Source: Mitsuokella multacida DSM 20544
GTDB taxonomy: Bacteria > Bacillota > Negativicutes > Selenomonadales > Selenomonadaceae
Assembly: GCF_000155955.1 (NCBI RefSeq)
Contig: NZ_GG697141.2
Location: 754,855-818,854 of the forward strand
Direction of reading: 5' to 3'
Length of the DNA: 64,000 nt
This document shows, piece after piece, positions 34,217 through 43,113 of this stretch; within the stretch, counting starts at the first letter, position 1; each line of letters begins with the position of its first letter. The notes beneath the pieces are model-generated. The model saw only the letters and a list, made by a program, of their open reading frames with translations, made no database searches and was not told where the DNA came from. The position numbers were made by a program, and so were the translations under genes.

Positions 34217-37200
34217 TTATTTGCCGGCGAGTGCCTTGTAGTTGTTGTAGCGGATCTCGGCGTCGTGCTGGGTCTTCTCGAAGAGGGCTTCGGCTGCTTC
34301 TGGGAAGGAACGCTTGAGGTTGATGTAGCGGTTCTCGCCCATGAGGAAGTCCTGGAACTTGGAGAAGTCCGGCTCTTTGGAGTCGAGGCTGAACGGGTTC
34401 TTGTCGGTGCCGATGAGCTGCGGGTTGTAGCGGTAGTTTGCCCAGTAGCCGCACTCAACGGCGAGTTTCTCTTCGAGCTGGCTGCAGCCCATGCCCTTGC
34501 GGATGCCGTGGTTGATGCACGGTGCGTAGGCGATGATCAGGGACGGGCCCGGATAAGCCTCGGCCTCGGTGATGGCCTTGAGCAGCTGATTCTGGTCGGC
34601 GCCCATGGCGACCTGTGCGACGTAGACGTAGCCGTAGGTCTTGGCCATCATGCCAAGGTCCTTCTTGCGGGTCTTCTTGCCCGTTGCGGCAAACTGCGCG
34701 ATGGCTGCTGCCGGCGTTGCCTTGGAGGCCTGGCCGCCCGTGTTGGAGTAAACCTCGGTATCGAAGACGAAGACGTTGACGTCGGCGCCGGAAGCGAGGA
34801 CGTGGTCGACGCCGCCGTAGCCGATGTCGTAGGCCCAGCCGTCGCCGCCGAAGATCCACTGGGAACGCTTGACGAAGTAGTCGCGGTTCTCGTAGAGCTT
34901 GTTGAGCAGTGCGTCCTCACCCTTCTCGGCTGCGAGCAGGGCTTCGAGGCGGTCGGCGCGGTCGCGCGTGCCGTTGCCGTTGTCGATGTTCTCCACCCAA
35001 TCCTTGAGGACTGCCTGGAGGTCTTCGCTGCCGAGACCTTCTTCGATGGCTTTCTTGGCGTCATCGGCGAGGCCGTTGCGGACGGACTGCGTGCCGAGGA
35101 ACATGCCGAGGCCGAACTCTGCGTTGTCCTCGAACAGGGAGTTATCCCAAGCCGGGCCGTGGCCCTTGGCGTTCGTCGTGTACGGCATGGCCGGTGCGCT
35201 GCCGCCCCAGATGGAGGTGCAGCCCGTGGCGTTGGCGATCATCATGCGGTCGCCGAAGAGCTGCGTGACGAGCTTGGCGTACGGCGTCTCGCCGCAGCCG
35301 GCGCAGGCGCCGGAGAACTCGATGAGCGGCTGCTCGAACTGGCTGCCAATGACGGTCTCTTTCTTCATCGGGTTCTTCTTCGGCGCGACTTTCGTCTTGT
35401 CGACGCCGTAGTCGAAGTACGCCTGCTTTGCCTTGAGCTCGTCGTCAAGCGGCGTCATGTCGAGGGCCTTGACCGGGCAGACCTGCGCGCAGTTGCCGCA
35501 GCCGAGGCAGTCCATCGTGGAGACGGCCACCGTGAAGTGGTAGTCCTTGACGGCGCGGACGTCCTTGGACGGGAAGCCCTCCGGTGCTGCCGCGAGCTCT
35601 TCGTCGGTCGTGAGGACCGGGCGGATGGAAGCGTGCGGGCAGACGTAGGAGCACTTGTTGCAGCCGATGCACTTCTGGGTGTTCCAGACCGGCACGTTGA
35701 TGGCCGTGCCGCGCTTCTCGTAGGCGGCGCCGCCGAGCGGGTACGTGCCGTCGGCGCGGTCGCCGGCGAACTTCGAGACCGGCAGCTTGTCGCCTTCCTG
35801 GCGGTTCATGACTTCCTGGATCTCCGTGATGAACTCCGGCAGGTCGCGCTTCTCCTGCGGCTCATCCTGCGCATCCGCCCACGAGCTCGGGACCTCGACC
35901 TTGTGCAAGGCCTCGATGCCCTGGTCGATGGCGCCGTTGTTCATGTCGACGATGTTCTGACCCTTGCGGCCGTACGACGTGACGACGGCTTCCTTGAGGT
36001 AGCCCACAGCCGTCTCGATCGGGATGATGTTCGCGAGCTTGAAGAACGCGGACTGCATGACCATGTTGAAGCGGCCGCCGAGGCCGAGGCCTTTGGCGAT
36101 GGAGACAGCGTTGACCGTGTAGAACTGAATCTCGTTCTTCGCGATGTAGCGCTTCATGGCTGCCGGCAGGTGCTGCGTGAGCTCCTCATCGCTCCAGACC
36201 GTGTTGAGGAGGAACGTGCCGCCCTTCTTGAGGCCGGCGAGCAGGTCGTACTTGTAGACGTAGGACTGCTGCGAGCAGGAGATGAAGTCGGCTTTGTTGA
36301 TGAGGTACGGGCTCGTGATCGGCGACTTACCGAAGCGCAGGTGCGACATCGTGATGCCGCCCGACTTCTTGGAGTCATAGGCGAAGTACGCCTGTGCGTA
36401 CATGTCCGTCTTGTCGCCGATGATCTTGATGGCGCTCTTGTTTGCGCCGACCGTGCCGTCCGAGCCGAGGCCCCAGAACTTGCAGGCCGTCGTGCCCTCT
36501 GGCGTGAGGTCGACATCCGTCAGGGCCGGCGTCAGGCTCGTATGCGTGACATCGTCGTCGATGCCAATCGTGAAGCCATCCTTCGGCGCGTCCTTCTTGA
36601 GCTCCTCGAAGACGGCGAAGATCTGGTCCGGCGTCGTGTCCTTGCCGCCGAGGCCGAAGCGACCGCCGACGATCGTCGGATGCATGTCGGAGTGGTAGAA
36701 CGCTGCCTTGACATCGAGGTAGAGCGGCTCGCCGAGGGAGCCCGGTTCCTTCGTATGGTCGAGGACGGCGACTTTCTCGATCGTCTTCGGCAGGAACTTG
36801 AAGAAGTGCTCGATGGAGAACGGACGGTAGAGGTGGACGTTCAAGAGGCCGACCTTCTCCCCCTTCGCGTTGAGGTAATCGACCGTCTCCTGGACCGTCT
36901 GGCAGACGGAGCCCATCGCGATGATGACGCGGTCGGCATCCTTCGCACCGTAGTAGTCAAAGAGATGATGCTCGCGGCCCGTGACCTTCGCGACGTCGGC
37001 CATGGCCTCTTCAACGAGCTCCGGCAGCGCATCGTAGAAACTGTTGGCCGCTTCACGCGACTGGAAGTAGATGTCCGGGTTCGTCGCGGAGCCGCGCAGG
37101 ACCGGATGGTCCGGATTGAGCGCGCGGCGGCGGAACGCCTTGACGGCATCCCAGTCGAGCAGCTTGCCGAGGTCTTCGTAGTCGACCATCTCGATCTTCT

Positions 37201-37741
37201 GGATCTCGTGCGACGTGCGGAAGCCGTCGAAGAAGTTGATGAACGGCACGCGGCCCTTGATGGCGACGAGATGTGCGACGGCCGAGAGGTCCATGACCTC
37301 CTGCACGCTCGCCTCAGCGAGCATGGCGCAGCCCGTCTGGCGTGCGGCCATGACATCCTGGTGGTCGCCGAAGATGTTCAGGGAGTTCGCAGCGAGTGCG
37401 CGCGCGGAGACGTGGAAGACGCCCGGCAGCAGCTCGCCGGCTACCTTGTAGAGATTCGGGATCATCAGCAAGAAGCCCTGCGAAGCCGTGTACGTCGTCG
37501 TCAGAGCACCGGCCTGCAGCGAGCCGTGCACAGCGCCAGCGGCGCCTGCCTCGGACTGCAGCTCGATGACCTTGACCTTCTGGCCAAAGAGGTTCTTGAC
37601 GCCCTTGGCAGCCATTTCATCAACATGCTCAGCCATCGGCGAGGACGGCGTGATCGGGTAGATCGCGGCGACGTTGGTGAAAGCATAGGAGATGTAGGCG
37701 GCAGCTGTGTTGCCGTCCATGGTTTTCATCTTTTTGCTCAT
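34217..37741 (-). CDS. nifJ: Pyruvate:ferredoxin (flavodoxin) oxidoreductase
   Basis: A 1174-residue single-chain PFOR. Domain order is pyrimidine-binding domain I (AAYISYAFTNVAAIYPITPSS), domain II, the gamma-like domain III, and a ferredoxin domain with two [4Fe-4S] sites (CIGCNKCSYVCP about 687 and CLGCGNCAQVCP about 745). The thiamine diphosphate domain follows, with CAGCGETPYAKL and GDGWAYDIGYGG. It oxidises pyruvate to acetyl-CoA and CO2 while reducing ferredoxin, the central step of anaerobic fermentation. The ATG at 37741, after GAGGGGAG, is preferred over an upstream frame that reads through the leader hairpin. Confidence 0.97.
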   Translation of the reverse strand: MSKKMKTMDGNTAAAYISYAFTNVAAIYPITPSSPMAEHVDEMAAKGVKNLFGQKVKVIELQSEAGAAGAVHGSLQAGALTTTYTASQGFLLMIPNLYKVAGELLPGVFHVSARALAANSLNIFGDHQDVMAARQTGCAMLAEASVQEVMDLSAVAHLVAIKGRVPFINFFDGFRTSHEIQKIEMVDYEDLGKLLDWDAVKAFRRRALNPDHPVLRGSATNPDIYFQSREAANSFYDALPELVEEAMADVAKVTGREHHLFDYYGAKDADRVIIAMGSVCQTVQETVDYLNAKGEKVGLLNVHLYRPFSIEHFFKFLPKTIEKVAVLDHTKEPGSLGEPLYLDVKAAFYHSDMHPTIVGGRFGLGGKDTTPDQIFAVFEELKKDAPKDGFTIGIDDDVTHTSLTPALTDVDLTPEGTTACKFWGLGSDGTVGANKSAIKIIGDKTDMYAQAYFAYDSKKSGGITMSHLRFGKSPITSPYLINKADFISCSQQSYVYKYDLLAGLKKGGTFLLNTVWSDEELTQHLPAAMKRYIAKNEIQFYTVNAVSIAKGLGLGGRFNMVMQSAFFKLANIIPIETAVGYLKEAVVTSYGRKGQNIVDMNNGAIDQGIEALHKVEVPSSWADAQDEPQEKRDLPEFITEIQEVMNRQEGDKLPVSKFAGDRADGTYPLGGAAYEKRGTAINVPVWNTQKCIGCNKCSYVCPHASIRPVLTTDEELAAAPEGFPSKDVRAVKDYHFTVAVSTMDCLGCGNCAQVCPVKALDMTPLDDELKAKQAYFDYGVDKTKVAPKKNPMKKETVIGSQFEQPLIEFSGACAGCGETPYAKLVTQLFGDRMMIANATGCTSIWGGSAPAMPYTTNAKGHGPAWDNSLFEDNAEFGLGMFLGTQSVRNGLADDAKKAIEEGLGSEDLQAVLKDWVENIDNGNGTRDRADRLEALLAAEKGEDALLNKLYENRDYFVKRSQWIFGGDGWAYDIGYGGVDHVLASGADVNVFVFDTEVYSNTGGQASKATPAAAIAQFAATGKKTRKKDLGMMAKTYGYVYVAQVAMGADQNQLLKAITEAEAYPGPSLIIAYAPCINHGIRKGMGCSQLEEKLAVECGYWANYRYNPQLIGTDKNPFSLDSKEPDFSKFQDFLMGENRYINLKRSFPEAAEALFEKTQHDAEIRYNNYKALAGK

Positions 37742-37820
37742 GTTTTGGATTACTCCCCTCTGATATTGGATTTGACAAGATGGAGGCTCTGCCCCCATCA
37801 CATGGTCAGGATAAATAGAA

Positions 37821-37855
37821 AAACCTGATGGCAAGATTGCAATGCCATCAGGTTT
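37821..37855 (-). terminator. Terminator-type hairpin in the PFOR leader
   Basis: A 13-bp stem (37821-37833 with 37843-37855, arm aaacctgatggca) is followed on the minus strand by TTTTTCTATTT. It lies 95 bases downstream of the APC permease stop and starts at the predicted PFOR transcription start. Confidence 0.75.
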
Positions 37856-37856
37856 C

Positions 37857-37885
37857 ATTATACGTGCTATGCAAAAAAATGTAAA
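37857..37885 (-). promoter_or_regulatory. Promoter of PFOR
   Basis: TTTACA (37880-37885), a 17-base spacer and TATAAT (37857-37862) on the minus strand. Start of transcription near 37850, within the arm of the hairpin just downstream. Confidence 0.75.
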
Positions 37886-37949
37886 GATATATTCATCACA
37901 CCTGTTCCCCTGTCAGCAAGTGTACAGGCAGGCTGCACAACGGGGAAAA

Positions 37950-39338
37950 TCAGGCCGCATCCTCTTTATTCTCGCGGCTGTGGCGGTAGCCGTAGAGGAA
38001 GTAGATGAGGATGCCGAGCGCACTCCAGACCCAGAAGCGCTCCCAGGTCATCGAGGAGAGGTTGTACATGATGTAGCCGCAGCTCACGATGGCGAGCGTG
38101 CCGACGACGTAGATGGCTGGGCAGCGGAACGGGCGCGGCAGGTCCGGATACTTGCGGCGCATGACCATGACGCCGATGGACGAGATGATGAAGGCAAACA
38201 GCGTGCCGACGCTGCACATCTCGGCGATGACGTTGATCGGCGTGAAGCCGCTGATGATGGCGACGGCGATGCCGACGATGATCGTGATGCGGTGCGGCGT
38301 CGCGAAGCGCGGGTGTATCTTGCAGACGGACTGCGGAATGAGGCCGTCGCGGCTCATCGCGAAGAAGGCGCGCGTCTGCGCGTACATCATGACGAGCAGC
38401 ACGGTCGTCAGGCCTGCTATGGCGCCCGTGCCGACGAGCGCGGAGCCGAAGCGGTAGCCGAGCTCGCGCAGCACGAAGGCGACCGGCTCGGCGTTGTCGA
38501 GCTCGGTATAGGGCACGTTGCCCGTCATGACGGCCGTCACGGCGATGTAGAGCACGGTGCAGATGAGCAGCGATGCGATGATGCCCGTCGGCATGTCGTG
38601 CGCGGGGTTCTTCGTCTCCTCTGCCGCGGTCGCGATGGAGTCAACGCCGAGGTAGGCGAAGACGATGACGGCGGCGCCGGCGGAGACGCCGGAGAAGCCG
38701 AACGGCATGAAGGGCTCCCAGTTCGTCGGGTCGACGGACGGCGCGGCGAGGAACAGGAACAGGAAGATGGCGGCGAGCTTGACGCCGACGAGGACCTTGT
38801 TGACCGTGACGCTCTCGCGCACGCCGCGCACGAGCAGGCAGGTCAGGAAGAGCGTAATGAGCACCGCGGGCAGGTTGACGATGCCGCCGTCGGCGGGCAC
38901 GGTCGTCCAGGCGGCGGGCAGCTCGATGCCGGCGGTCTTTAGGAGGCCGACGACGTAGGCGGACCAGCCGCCGGCGACGGCGCTCGCGCCGACGGAGTAC
39001 TCGAGCACGAGGTTCCAGCCGACGAGCCAGGCGAAGAATTCGCCGACGGAGGTATAGGCGTAGGCGTAGGCGCTGCCGGCGACGGGGACCATGCTGGCGA
39101 GCTCGGAGTAGGCCATGCTGACGAAGCCGCAGGCGATGCTGGCGAGCAGGAAGGACAGCATGAGGGCGGGGCCGGCGTACTTGGCGGCGGCGACACCGGT
39201 CAGGACGAAGATGCCGGTGCCGACGATGACGCCGATGCCGAGCAAGGTGACGTCAAGGGAGCCCATGGCGCGCTTGAGGTGGGACTGGTGGGCATCGGCC
39301 TTGTACGCGGCGATGCTCTTGGTCCGGAAGATATTCAC
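37950..39338 (-). CDS. APC-family amino acid permease
   Basis: A 462-residue transporter with twelve predicted helices. The first opens LGIGVIVGTGIFVLTGVAAA, the APC helix-1 break motif. AYLGVDSIATAAEETKNPAHDMP in helix 6-loop, and the overall likeness to YfnA/CAT-type cationic amino acid permeases, support the family. It probably imports an amino acid by proton symport; the substrate is not decidable. It is monocistronic, downstream of tRNA-Pro and upstream of PFOR. Confidence 0.9.
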   Translation of the reverse strand: MNIFRTKSIAAYKADAHQSHLKRAMGSLDVTLLGIGVIVGTGIFVLTGVAAAKYAGPALMLSFLLASIACGFVSMAYSELASMVPVAGSAYAYAYTSVGEFFAWLVGWNLVLEYSVGASAVAGGWSAYVVGLLKTAGIELPAAWTTVPADGGIVNLPAVLITLFLTCLLVRGVRESVTVNKVLVGVKLAAIFLFLFLAAPSVDPTNWEPFMPFGFSGVSAGAAVIVFAYLGVDSIATAAEETKNPAHDMPTGIIASLLICTVLYIAVTAVMTGNVPYTELDNAEPVAFVLRELGYRFGSALVGTGAIAGLTTVLLVMMYAQTRAFFAMSRDGLIPQSVCKIHPRFATPHRITIIVGIAVAIISGFTPINVIAEMCSVGTLFAFIISSIGVMVMRRKYPDLPRPFRCPAIYVVGTLAIVSCGYIMYNLSSMTWERFWVWSALGILIYFLYGYRHSRENKEDAA

Positions 39339-39426
39339 GATTCAACAACTCCTTCTATTGCGTTTACAGGTATACATTCTATCATTAATATCGGATTACA
39401 GCAAGGCGCGCGGCGTACAAAAAAAA

Positions 39427-39448
39427 GACCAGCCCGATTGGACTGGTC
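39427..39448 (-). terminator. Terminator of tRNA-Pro
   Basis: Stem GACCAG/CTGGTC (39427-39432 with 39443-39448, further G-C pairs inside) followed by eight T on the minus strand, 17 bases after the tRNA. Confidence 0.9.
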
Positions 39449-39464
39449 TCTGATCTCTTATAAA

Positions 39465-39541
39465 TGGTCGGGATGACAGGATTCGAACCTGCGGCCTCAT
39501 CGTCCCGAACGATGCGCGCTACCAAACTGTGCCACATCCCG
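39465..39541 (-). tRNA. tRNA-Pro (anticodon CGG)
   Basis: A 77-base tRNA with encoded CCA. The acceptor stem is CGGGATG/CATCCCG. The D arm lies in GCACAGTTTGGTAGCGC. The anticodon stem is CATCG/CGATG with a TTCGGGA loop giving anticodon CGG, and the T arm contains GGTTCGAATCC. It has its own terminator. It reads CCG, a codon expected to be common in this GC-rich genome. Confidence 0.96.
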
Positions 39542-39634
39542 ACAACGTAGACTAGTATAGCGTATATTGCGGGATTTGGCAAGGGGTGTGGCGAAAAAAG
39601 TTTTGTTCGGGGAAACGAGGGAGTGTTGGCAAGG

Positions 39635-39820
39635 GGGCCGGGGCGACCTGTTCCGGCTTCGTCGCTCCGTTGGAATGGCCCTCAACTCGGCTGTGCGCAT
39701 GGAGGCAGGTTCGCCGCCTGCCGCGGCGGGTTTCATCGGCTTCTCTCGCCCATCGTCACTTGAGGGCCAGCCCTGCGGGCGGTCACTGCGCTCCTGCAGG
39801 CGGAACAGGTCCCCCGTCCC
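39635..39820. repeat. Palindromic intergenic element, copy 2
   Basis: The core matches copy 1 (33245-33425), including ttccggcttcgtcgctccgt, tggccctca, gccgcctgccgcggcg, tgagggccagccctgcggg and tcctgcaggcggaa. The terminal stem pairs 39645-39655 with 39801-39811 (GACCTGTTCCG/CGGAACAGGTC). It continues outwards after one bulged base for at least eight further pairs. The outer arm sequence is unrelated to that of copy 1, yet is still self-complementary. Confidence 0.85.
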
Positions 39821-39868
39821 TCAGTTACTTCTTCGCGGTTCGCTCCGAGGCAGGGACTCGCGGTCGGG

Positions 39869-40006
39869 GGACGGACGCTGCGCTGCGTCCCCCTGCTCGC
39901 TTGGTTGCTGGAAGTTTGCGGGATGGGGGGCGGACGCTTCGCTGCGCCCCGGATTGCCTCGGTTGCCTGAGATTTGCTTGACGAGGGCGAGCGCTTCACT
40001 GCGCCC
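39869..40006. repeat. Tandem imperfect repeat of about 58 bases, hairpin-forming
   Basis: Three units, each with a core like gggcggacgcttcgctgcg and flanking G and C runs, at 39869-39890, 39928-39950 and 39985-40006. Each core can fold as a short GC hairpin. They fill the gap between element copy 2 and the end of the RND gene. I see no gene in 39542-40023. Confidence 0.65.
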
Positions 40007-40023
40007 CAGCGGCTTGGATTGCG

Positions 40024-43000
40024 TTACGTCTCTCCCCTACTCGGCTTTTTCTTCTTTTTATGATTGGCGAAGAAGAGGAAGATGATCGGGATGACGATCA
40101 AGGTGAAGACCGTGGAGGTCAGGAGGCCGCCGATGATGACCCAGGCCATGGAGACGCGGGATTCGGAGCCGGGGGTCATGGCGAGGGCCATCGGGGTCAT
40201 GCCGACCATCATGGTGATGGTAGTCATGAAGATCGGCTTGAGGCGGACGCGGCCGGCTTCGATGACGGCCTCTAGGGCGCTGTGGCCCCTATCCATGAGC
40301 GTCAGGGTGTAGTCGATGAGCAGGGTGCCGTTCTTGGCGACGATGCCGTCCATGACGAGGATGCCGATCATGGAGAATAGGTTCAGGGTGTTATGCGTGA
40401 TGAAGAGTAACAAGATTGAACCGATGAGGCCGAGCGGCAGGGAGAACATGCGGATGAACGGGGTGATGGTGGACTCGTAGAGGACGGCGAGCAGCATGTA
40501 GATGAGGACGAGGGCGAGGAACAGAGCGGACAGGAGTTCGCTGAAGGTCTCGTTCATGCGGGTGGCCTGGCCTTTGAACTGGTAGGTGACGTTCGGGCCG
40601 AGGTCGGCGGTGGCGAAGGCTTTCTTGACGTCACTGGTCACGGCGCCCATGGGGCGGCCGCTGAGGTTCGCGCCGATGGCGACGGAGCGCTGTTTGTCGA
40701 CGCGACGGATGGTGACGGGGCCTCTGCCGTTCTGGATGGTGGCGACGTCGCCGAGGTAGATGAGCTTACCGGACGCGGAGAGCGGCACGCGGGCGGCGTC
40801 GGATGCCTTGTAGCTGTCGGCGTCTTTGAAGCGGACTTTTATGTCGGTGTCTTGGCCGCCGTTATTGGGGTCGCTCTTGAGCTCGCCGGCGGAGAGGCCG
40901 GAAATAGCACTCGCAAAGGCGGTATCGACGTCCTGCAGGGAGGTGCCGTAGGCCTTGAGCTTCTGGCGGTCAACGGTCAGGCGAAGCTCTGGCATGCCCT
41001 CGACATACGACGAGTTGACGTCGGTGACGCCGTCGATGGCACGGAGGGTGTTCATGGCCTTCTCGGCGGCGTCGTCGAGCGCGGCGCCGTCGTTGCTGCG
41101 CAGCTCGATCTGCAGGGCGCCGCCGCCGTTCTTCGCTCTCCCGCCGCCCGCGATGCCGGCGACGTTTGTCTGAGTTTCGGAGACGCGCACGTCGGCCGTT
41201 TTGATGGTGGCGGCGAACTTGCGCACGTCATTGGCGACCTGCCAGACGGTGCGGCTGCGCTCGCGCCGGTCGACAAGCTGGACCTTGATGCGGCCCTCGT
41301 AGGCCGTGCTGCCGCCCGCCTGCGTCATGTAGTACTTGACCTCGGGCAGCTCGGCGAGTTTGCCTTCGATGCGCTCGGCGACGCGGTTCGTCTCCTCCGG
41401 CGAGGAGCCGACGGGCGCCTGGATGTTGATGGTGAAGCTCGACTCGTCAGTCTGCGGCATGTACTCCATGCCGACAAAGCCGAGCGGCACAAGCGCGACG
41501 ACCGCGACAAATACAGCGAGAATGGAGACGAGCAGCTTCTTCGTGTGGCGCAGGCTCCAGTTGAGGATTTCGACGTAGAGGCGCTGCGCCCGCTCCTCCA
41601 CGCGGTCCATAAAGGCGAACGCACGGTTCGTCCCTGGATGATAGCCCTTGCGGAAGAAGCGCGAGGCGAGCATCGGCGTCAGGGTGAACGAGACGAAGAG
41701 CGAGAACAGGCCCGCGAAGACGATCGTCAGGCCGAACTGGCGGAAGTACTGCCCCGTCATGCCCTGCATGAAGGCGATTGGCATGAAGACGGCAGCATCG
41801 CAGAGCGTGATGGCGATGGCCGCCATGCCAATCTCCGTGCGGCCTTTTTCGGCCGCAGTGTCCGGCGCCTCCCCCATCTTGAGATGGCGCACGATGTTCT
41901 CGAGCACGACGATCGAGTCGTCGACGAGGATGCCGACGCAGAGCGTCATGCCCATCAGGGACATCATGTTGAAGGTGAAGCCCGCGAGGTACATGACGAA
42001 GAACGTCGATATGAGCGACGTCGGGATCGCGATCATGACGGCCGCCGTCGAACGCCAGCCGCGCAGGAACAGGAACAGCACGAAGCCCGTGGTGATCAGG
42101 CCCTCTATGAGCGTGTTCATCGTGCTGTGCAGCGAGTCCCGCACGTAATCGGCATCGTTCGAGACGACGACGAACTGGTAGTCGGGATACGTTTTGCGCA
42201 GCTTCTCGACGCTCTTCATGATATTGTCGGCCGTCTCGACGACGTTGGCATCACTGTTCTTATAGATGAGGACATTGATGGCGTCCTCGCCGTTGAGCCG
42301 GCCATAGCGCACCGTGCGGGCCTCGCGCTCGCGGACCTGTGCGACGGCCGTCAACGGAATCATCTTGCCCGCCGTGTTCTGCACCTGGATCTTCTCGATG
42401 TCGCTCGGCTTCTGGAACTGCGCGACGACGCGCACGTCCGACTTCGTCGTCTCCGTGAAGACGGAGCCCGACGGCACGAGCTGGTTCTCGTTCTTGATGG
42501 CCGAAGCGATCTTTGCGAGCGTCAGCTTGTAGGCCGCCATCTTCTCGCGGTCGACGTCGATGGCGACTTCCTTGTCGCGGCCGCCGTGCAGCTCGACCTC
42601 CGAGACGCCGCCCGCCTGCTGCAACACCTCCGTGAAGACATTGTCCGTCGCCGTGTAGGTGTCGGCGAGGCTGTGGTTCGAGAGCACGGCGAGCTCGACG
42701 ACCGGCTTCGCGTTCATATCGCGCTTGATGACGACTGGCGAGTCGGCCTCATCGGGCAGCTTGTTGGCGATGGCCTCGACTTTCTTGCTCGCGTCGATGG
42801 CCGCTGTGTCGGCATCCGTCGAGAAGTCGAGCTCGAGCGTCACGCGGGCTCTCTCGTAGCTCGCCGTCGACGTGATCTTCTTGACGCCCGACACCGAGGC
42901 CAGCGCGTCTTCGACCGGCTTGACGACCTCCTGCTCCACCGACTCCGCGCTCGCGCCCGGGTACTTGACCGAGACCGTCACATACGGCGTGTTGAGCGCC

Positions 43001-43113
43001 GGTAAGAGCTCAACGCCAATGCGGTAATAGCTGTATAATCCCAGCACGACAAAGAACGCGACGATCATCGAGATGCCGACCGGCCGCTTGATGGAAAGGC
43101 GTGTCATGTTCAT
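40024..43113 (-). CDS. RND efflux pump, inner-membrane transporter (AcrB/MdtB type)
   Basis: A 1029-residue HAE1-type RND protein. The N-terminal helix and porter domain begin MTRLSIKRPVGISMIVAFF. Helix 4 carries the proton-relay Asp pair in CVGILVDDSIVVLENIVRHL, and the second half repeats the fold, with NLFSMIGILVMDGIVAKNGTLL. It uses the proton gradient to push drugs, bile salts or similar compounds out across the envelope. It overlaps the adaptor gene by four bases (ATGA). No TolC-type channel is next to it. Presence supports an outer membrane. Confidence 0.95.
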   Translation of the reverse strand: MNMTRLSIKRPVGISMIVAFFVVLGLYSYYRIGVELLPALNTPYVTVSVKYPGASAESVEQEVVKPVEDALASVSGVKKITSTASYERARVTLELDFSTDADTAAIDASKKVEAIANKLPDEADSPVVIKRDMNAKPVVELAVLSNHSLADTYTATDNVFTEVLQQAGGVSEVELHGGRDKEVAIDVDREKMAAYKLTLAKIASAIKNENQLVPSGSVFTETTKSDVRVVAQFQKPSDIEKIQVQNTAGKMIPLTAVAQVREREARTVRYGRLNGEDAINVLIYKNSDANVVETADNIMKSVEKLRKTYPDYQFVVVSNDADYVRDSLHSTMNTLIEGLITTGFVLFLFLRGWRSTAAVMIAIPTSLISTFFVMYLAGFTFNMMSLMGMTLCVGILVDDSIVVLENIVRHLKMGEAPDTAAEKGRTEIGMAAIAITLCDAAVFMPIAFMQGMTGQYFRQFGLTIVFAGLFSLFVSFTLTPMLASRFFRKGYHPGTNRAFAFMDRVEERAQRLYVEILNWSLRHTKKLLVSILAVFVAVVALVPLGFVGMEYMPQTDESSFTINIQAPVGSSPEETNRVAERIEGKLAELPEVKYYMTQAGGSTAYEGRIKVQLVDRRERSRTVWQVANDVRKFAATIKTADVRVSETQTNVAGIAGGGRAKNGGGALQIELRSNDGAALDDAAEKAMNTLRAIDGVTDVNSSYVEGMPELRLTVDRQKLKAYGTSLQDVDTAFASAISGLSAGELKSDPNNGGQDTDIKVRFKDADSYKASDAARVPLSASGKLIYLGDVATIQNGRGPVTIRRVDKQRSVAIGANLSGRPMGAVTSDVKKAFATADLGPNVTYQFKGQATRMNETFSELLSALFLALVLIYMLLAVLYESTITPFIRMFSLPLGLIGSILLLFITHNTLNLFSMIGILVMDGIVAKNGTLLIDYTLTLMDRGHSALEAVIEAGRVRLKPIFMTTITMMVGMTPMALAMTPGSESRVSMAWVIIGGLLTSTVFTLIVIPIIFLFFANHKKKKKPSRGET

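Noticed and set aside
34056-34454. N-terminal extension of the P-loop kinase frame
   Set aside because: The extension reads through a perfect terminator and into PFOR antisense; a TTG with a strong ribosome site at 34055 gives the normal start.
34121-37828. A plus-strand open frame of 1235 codons opposite PFOR
   Set aside because: It mirrors the conserved PFOR gene exactly. In GC-rich genes one antisense frame often lacks stops; its translation is low-complexity (Val, Leu, Arg, Asp, Glu) with no domain.
33245-39820. The two palindromic copies as ends of a 6.5-kb composite transposon
   Set aside because: Both copies lie in the same orientation, no transposase is between them, and the enclosed genes (kinase, PFOR, permease, tRNA) look like ordinary chromosome.
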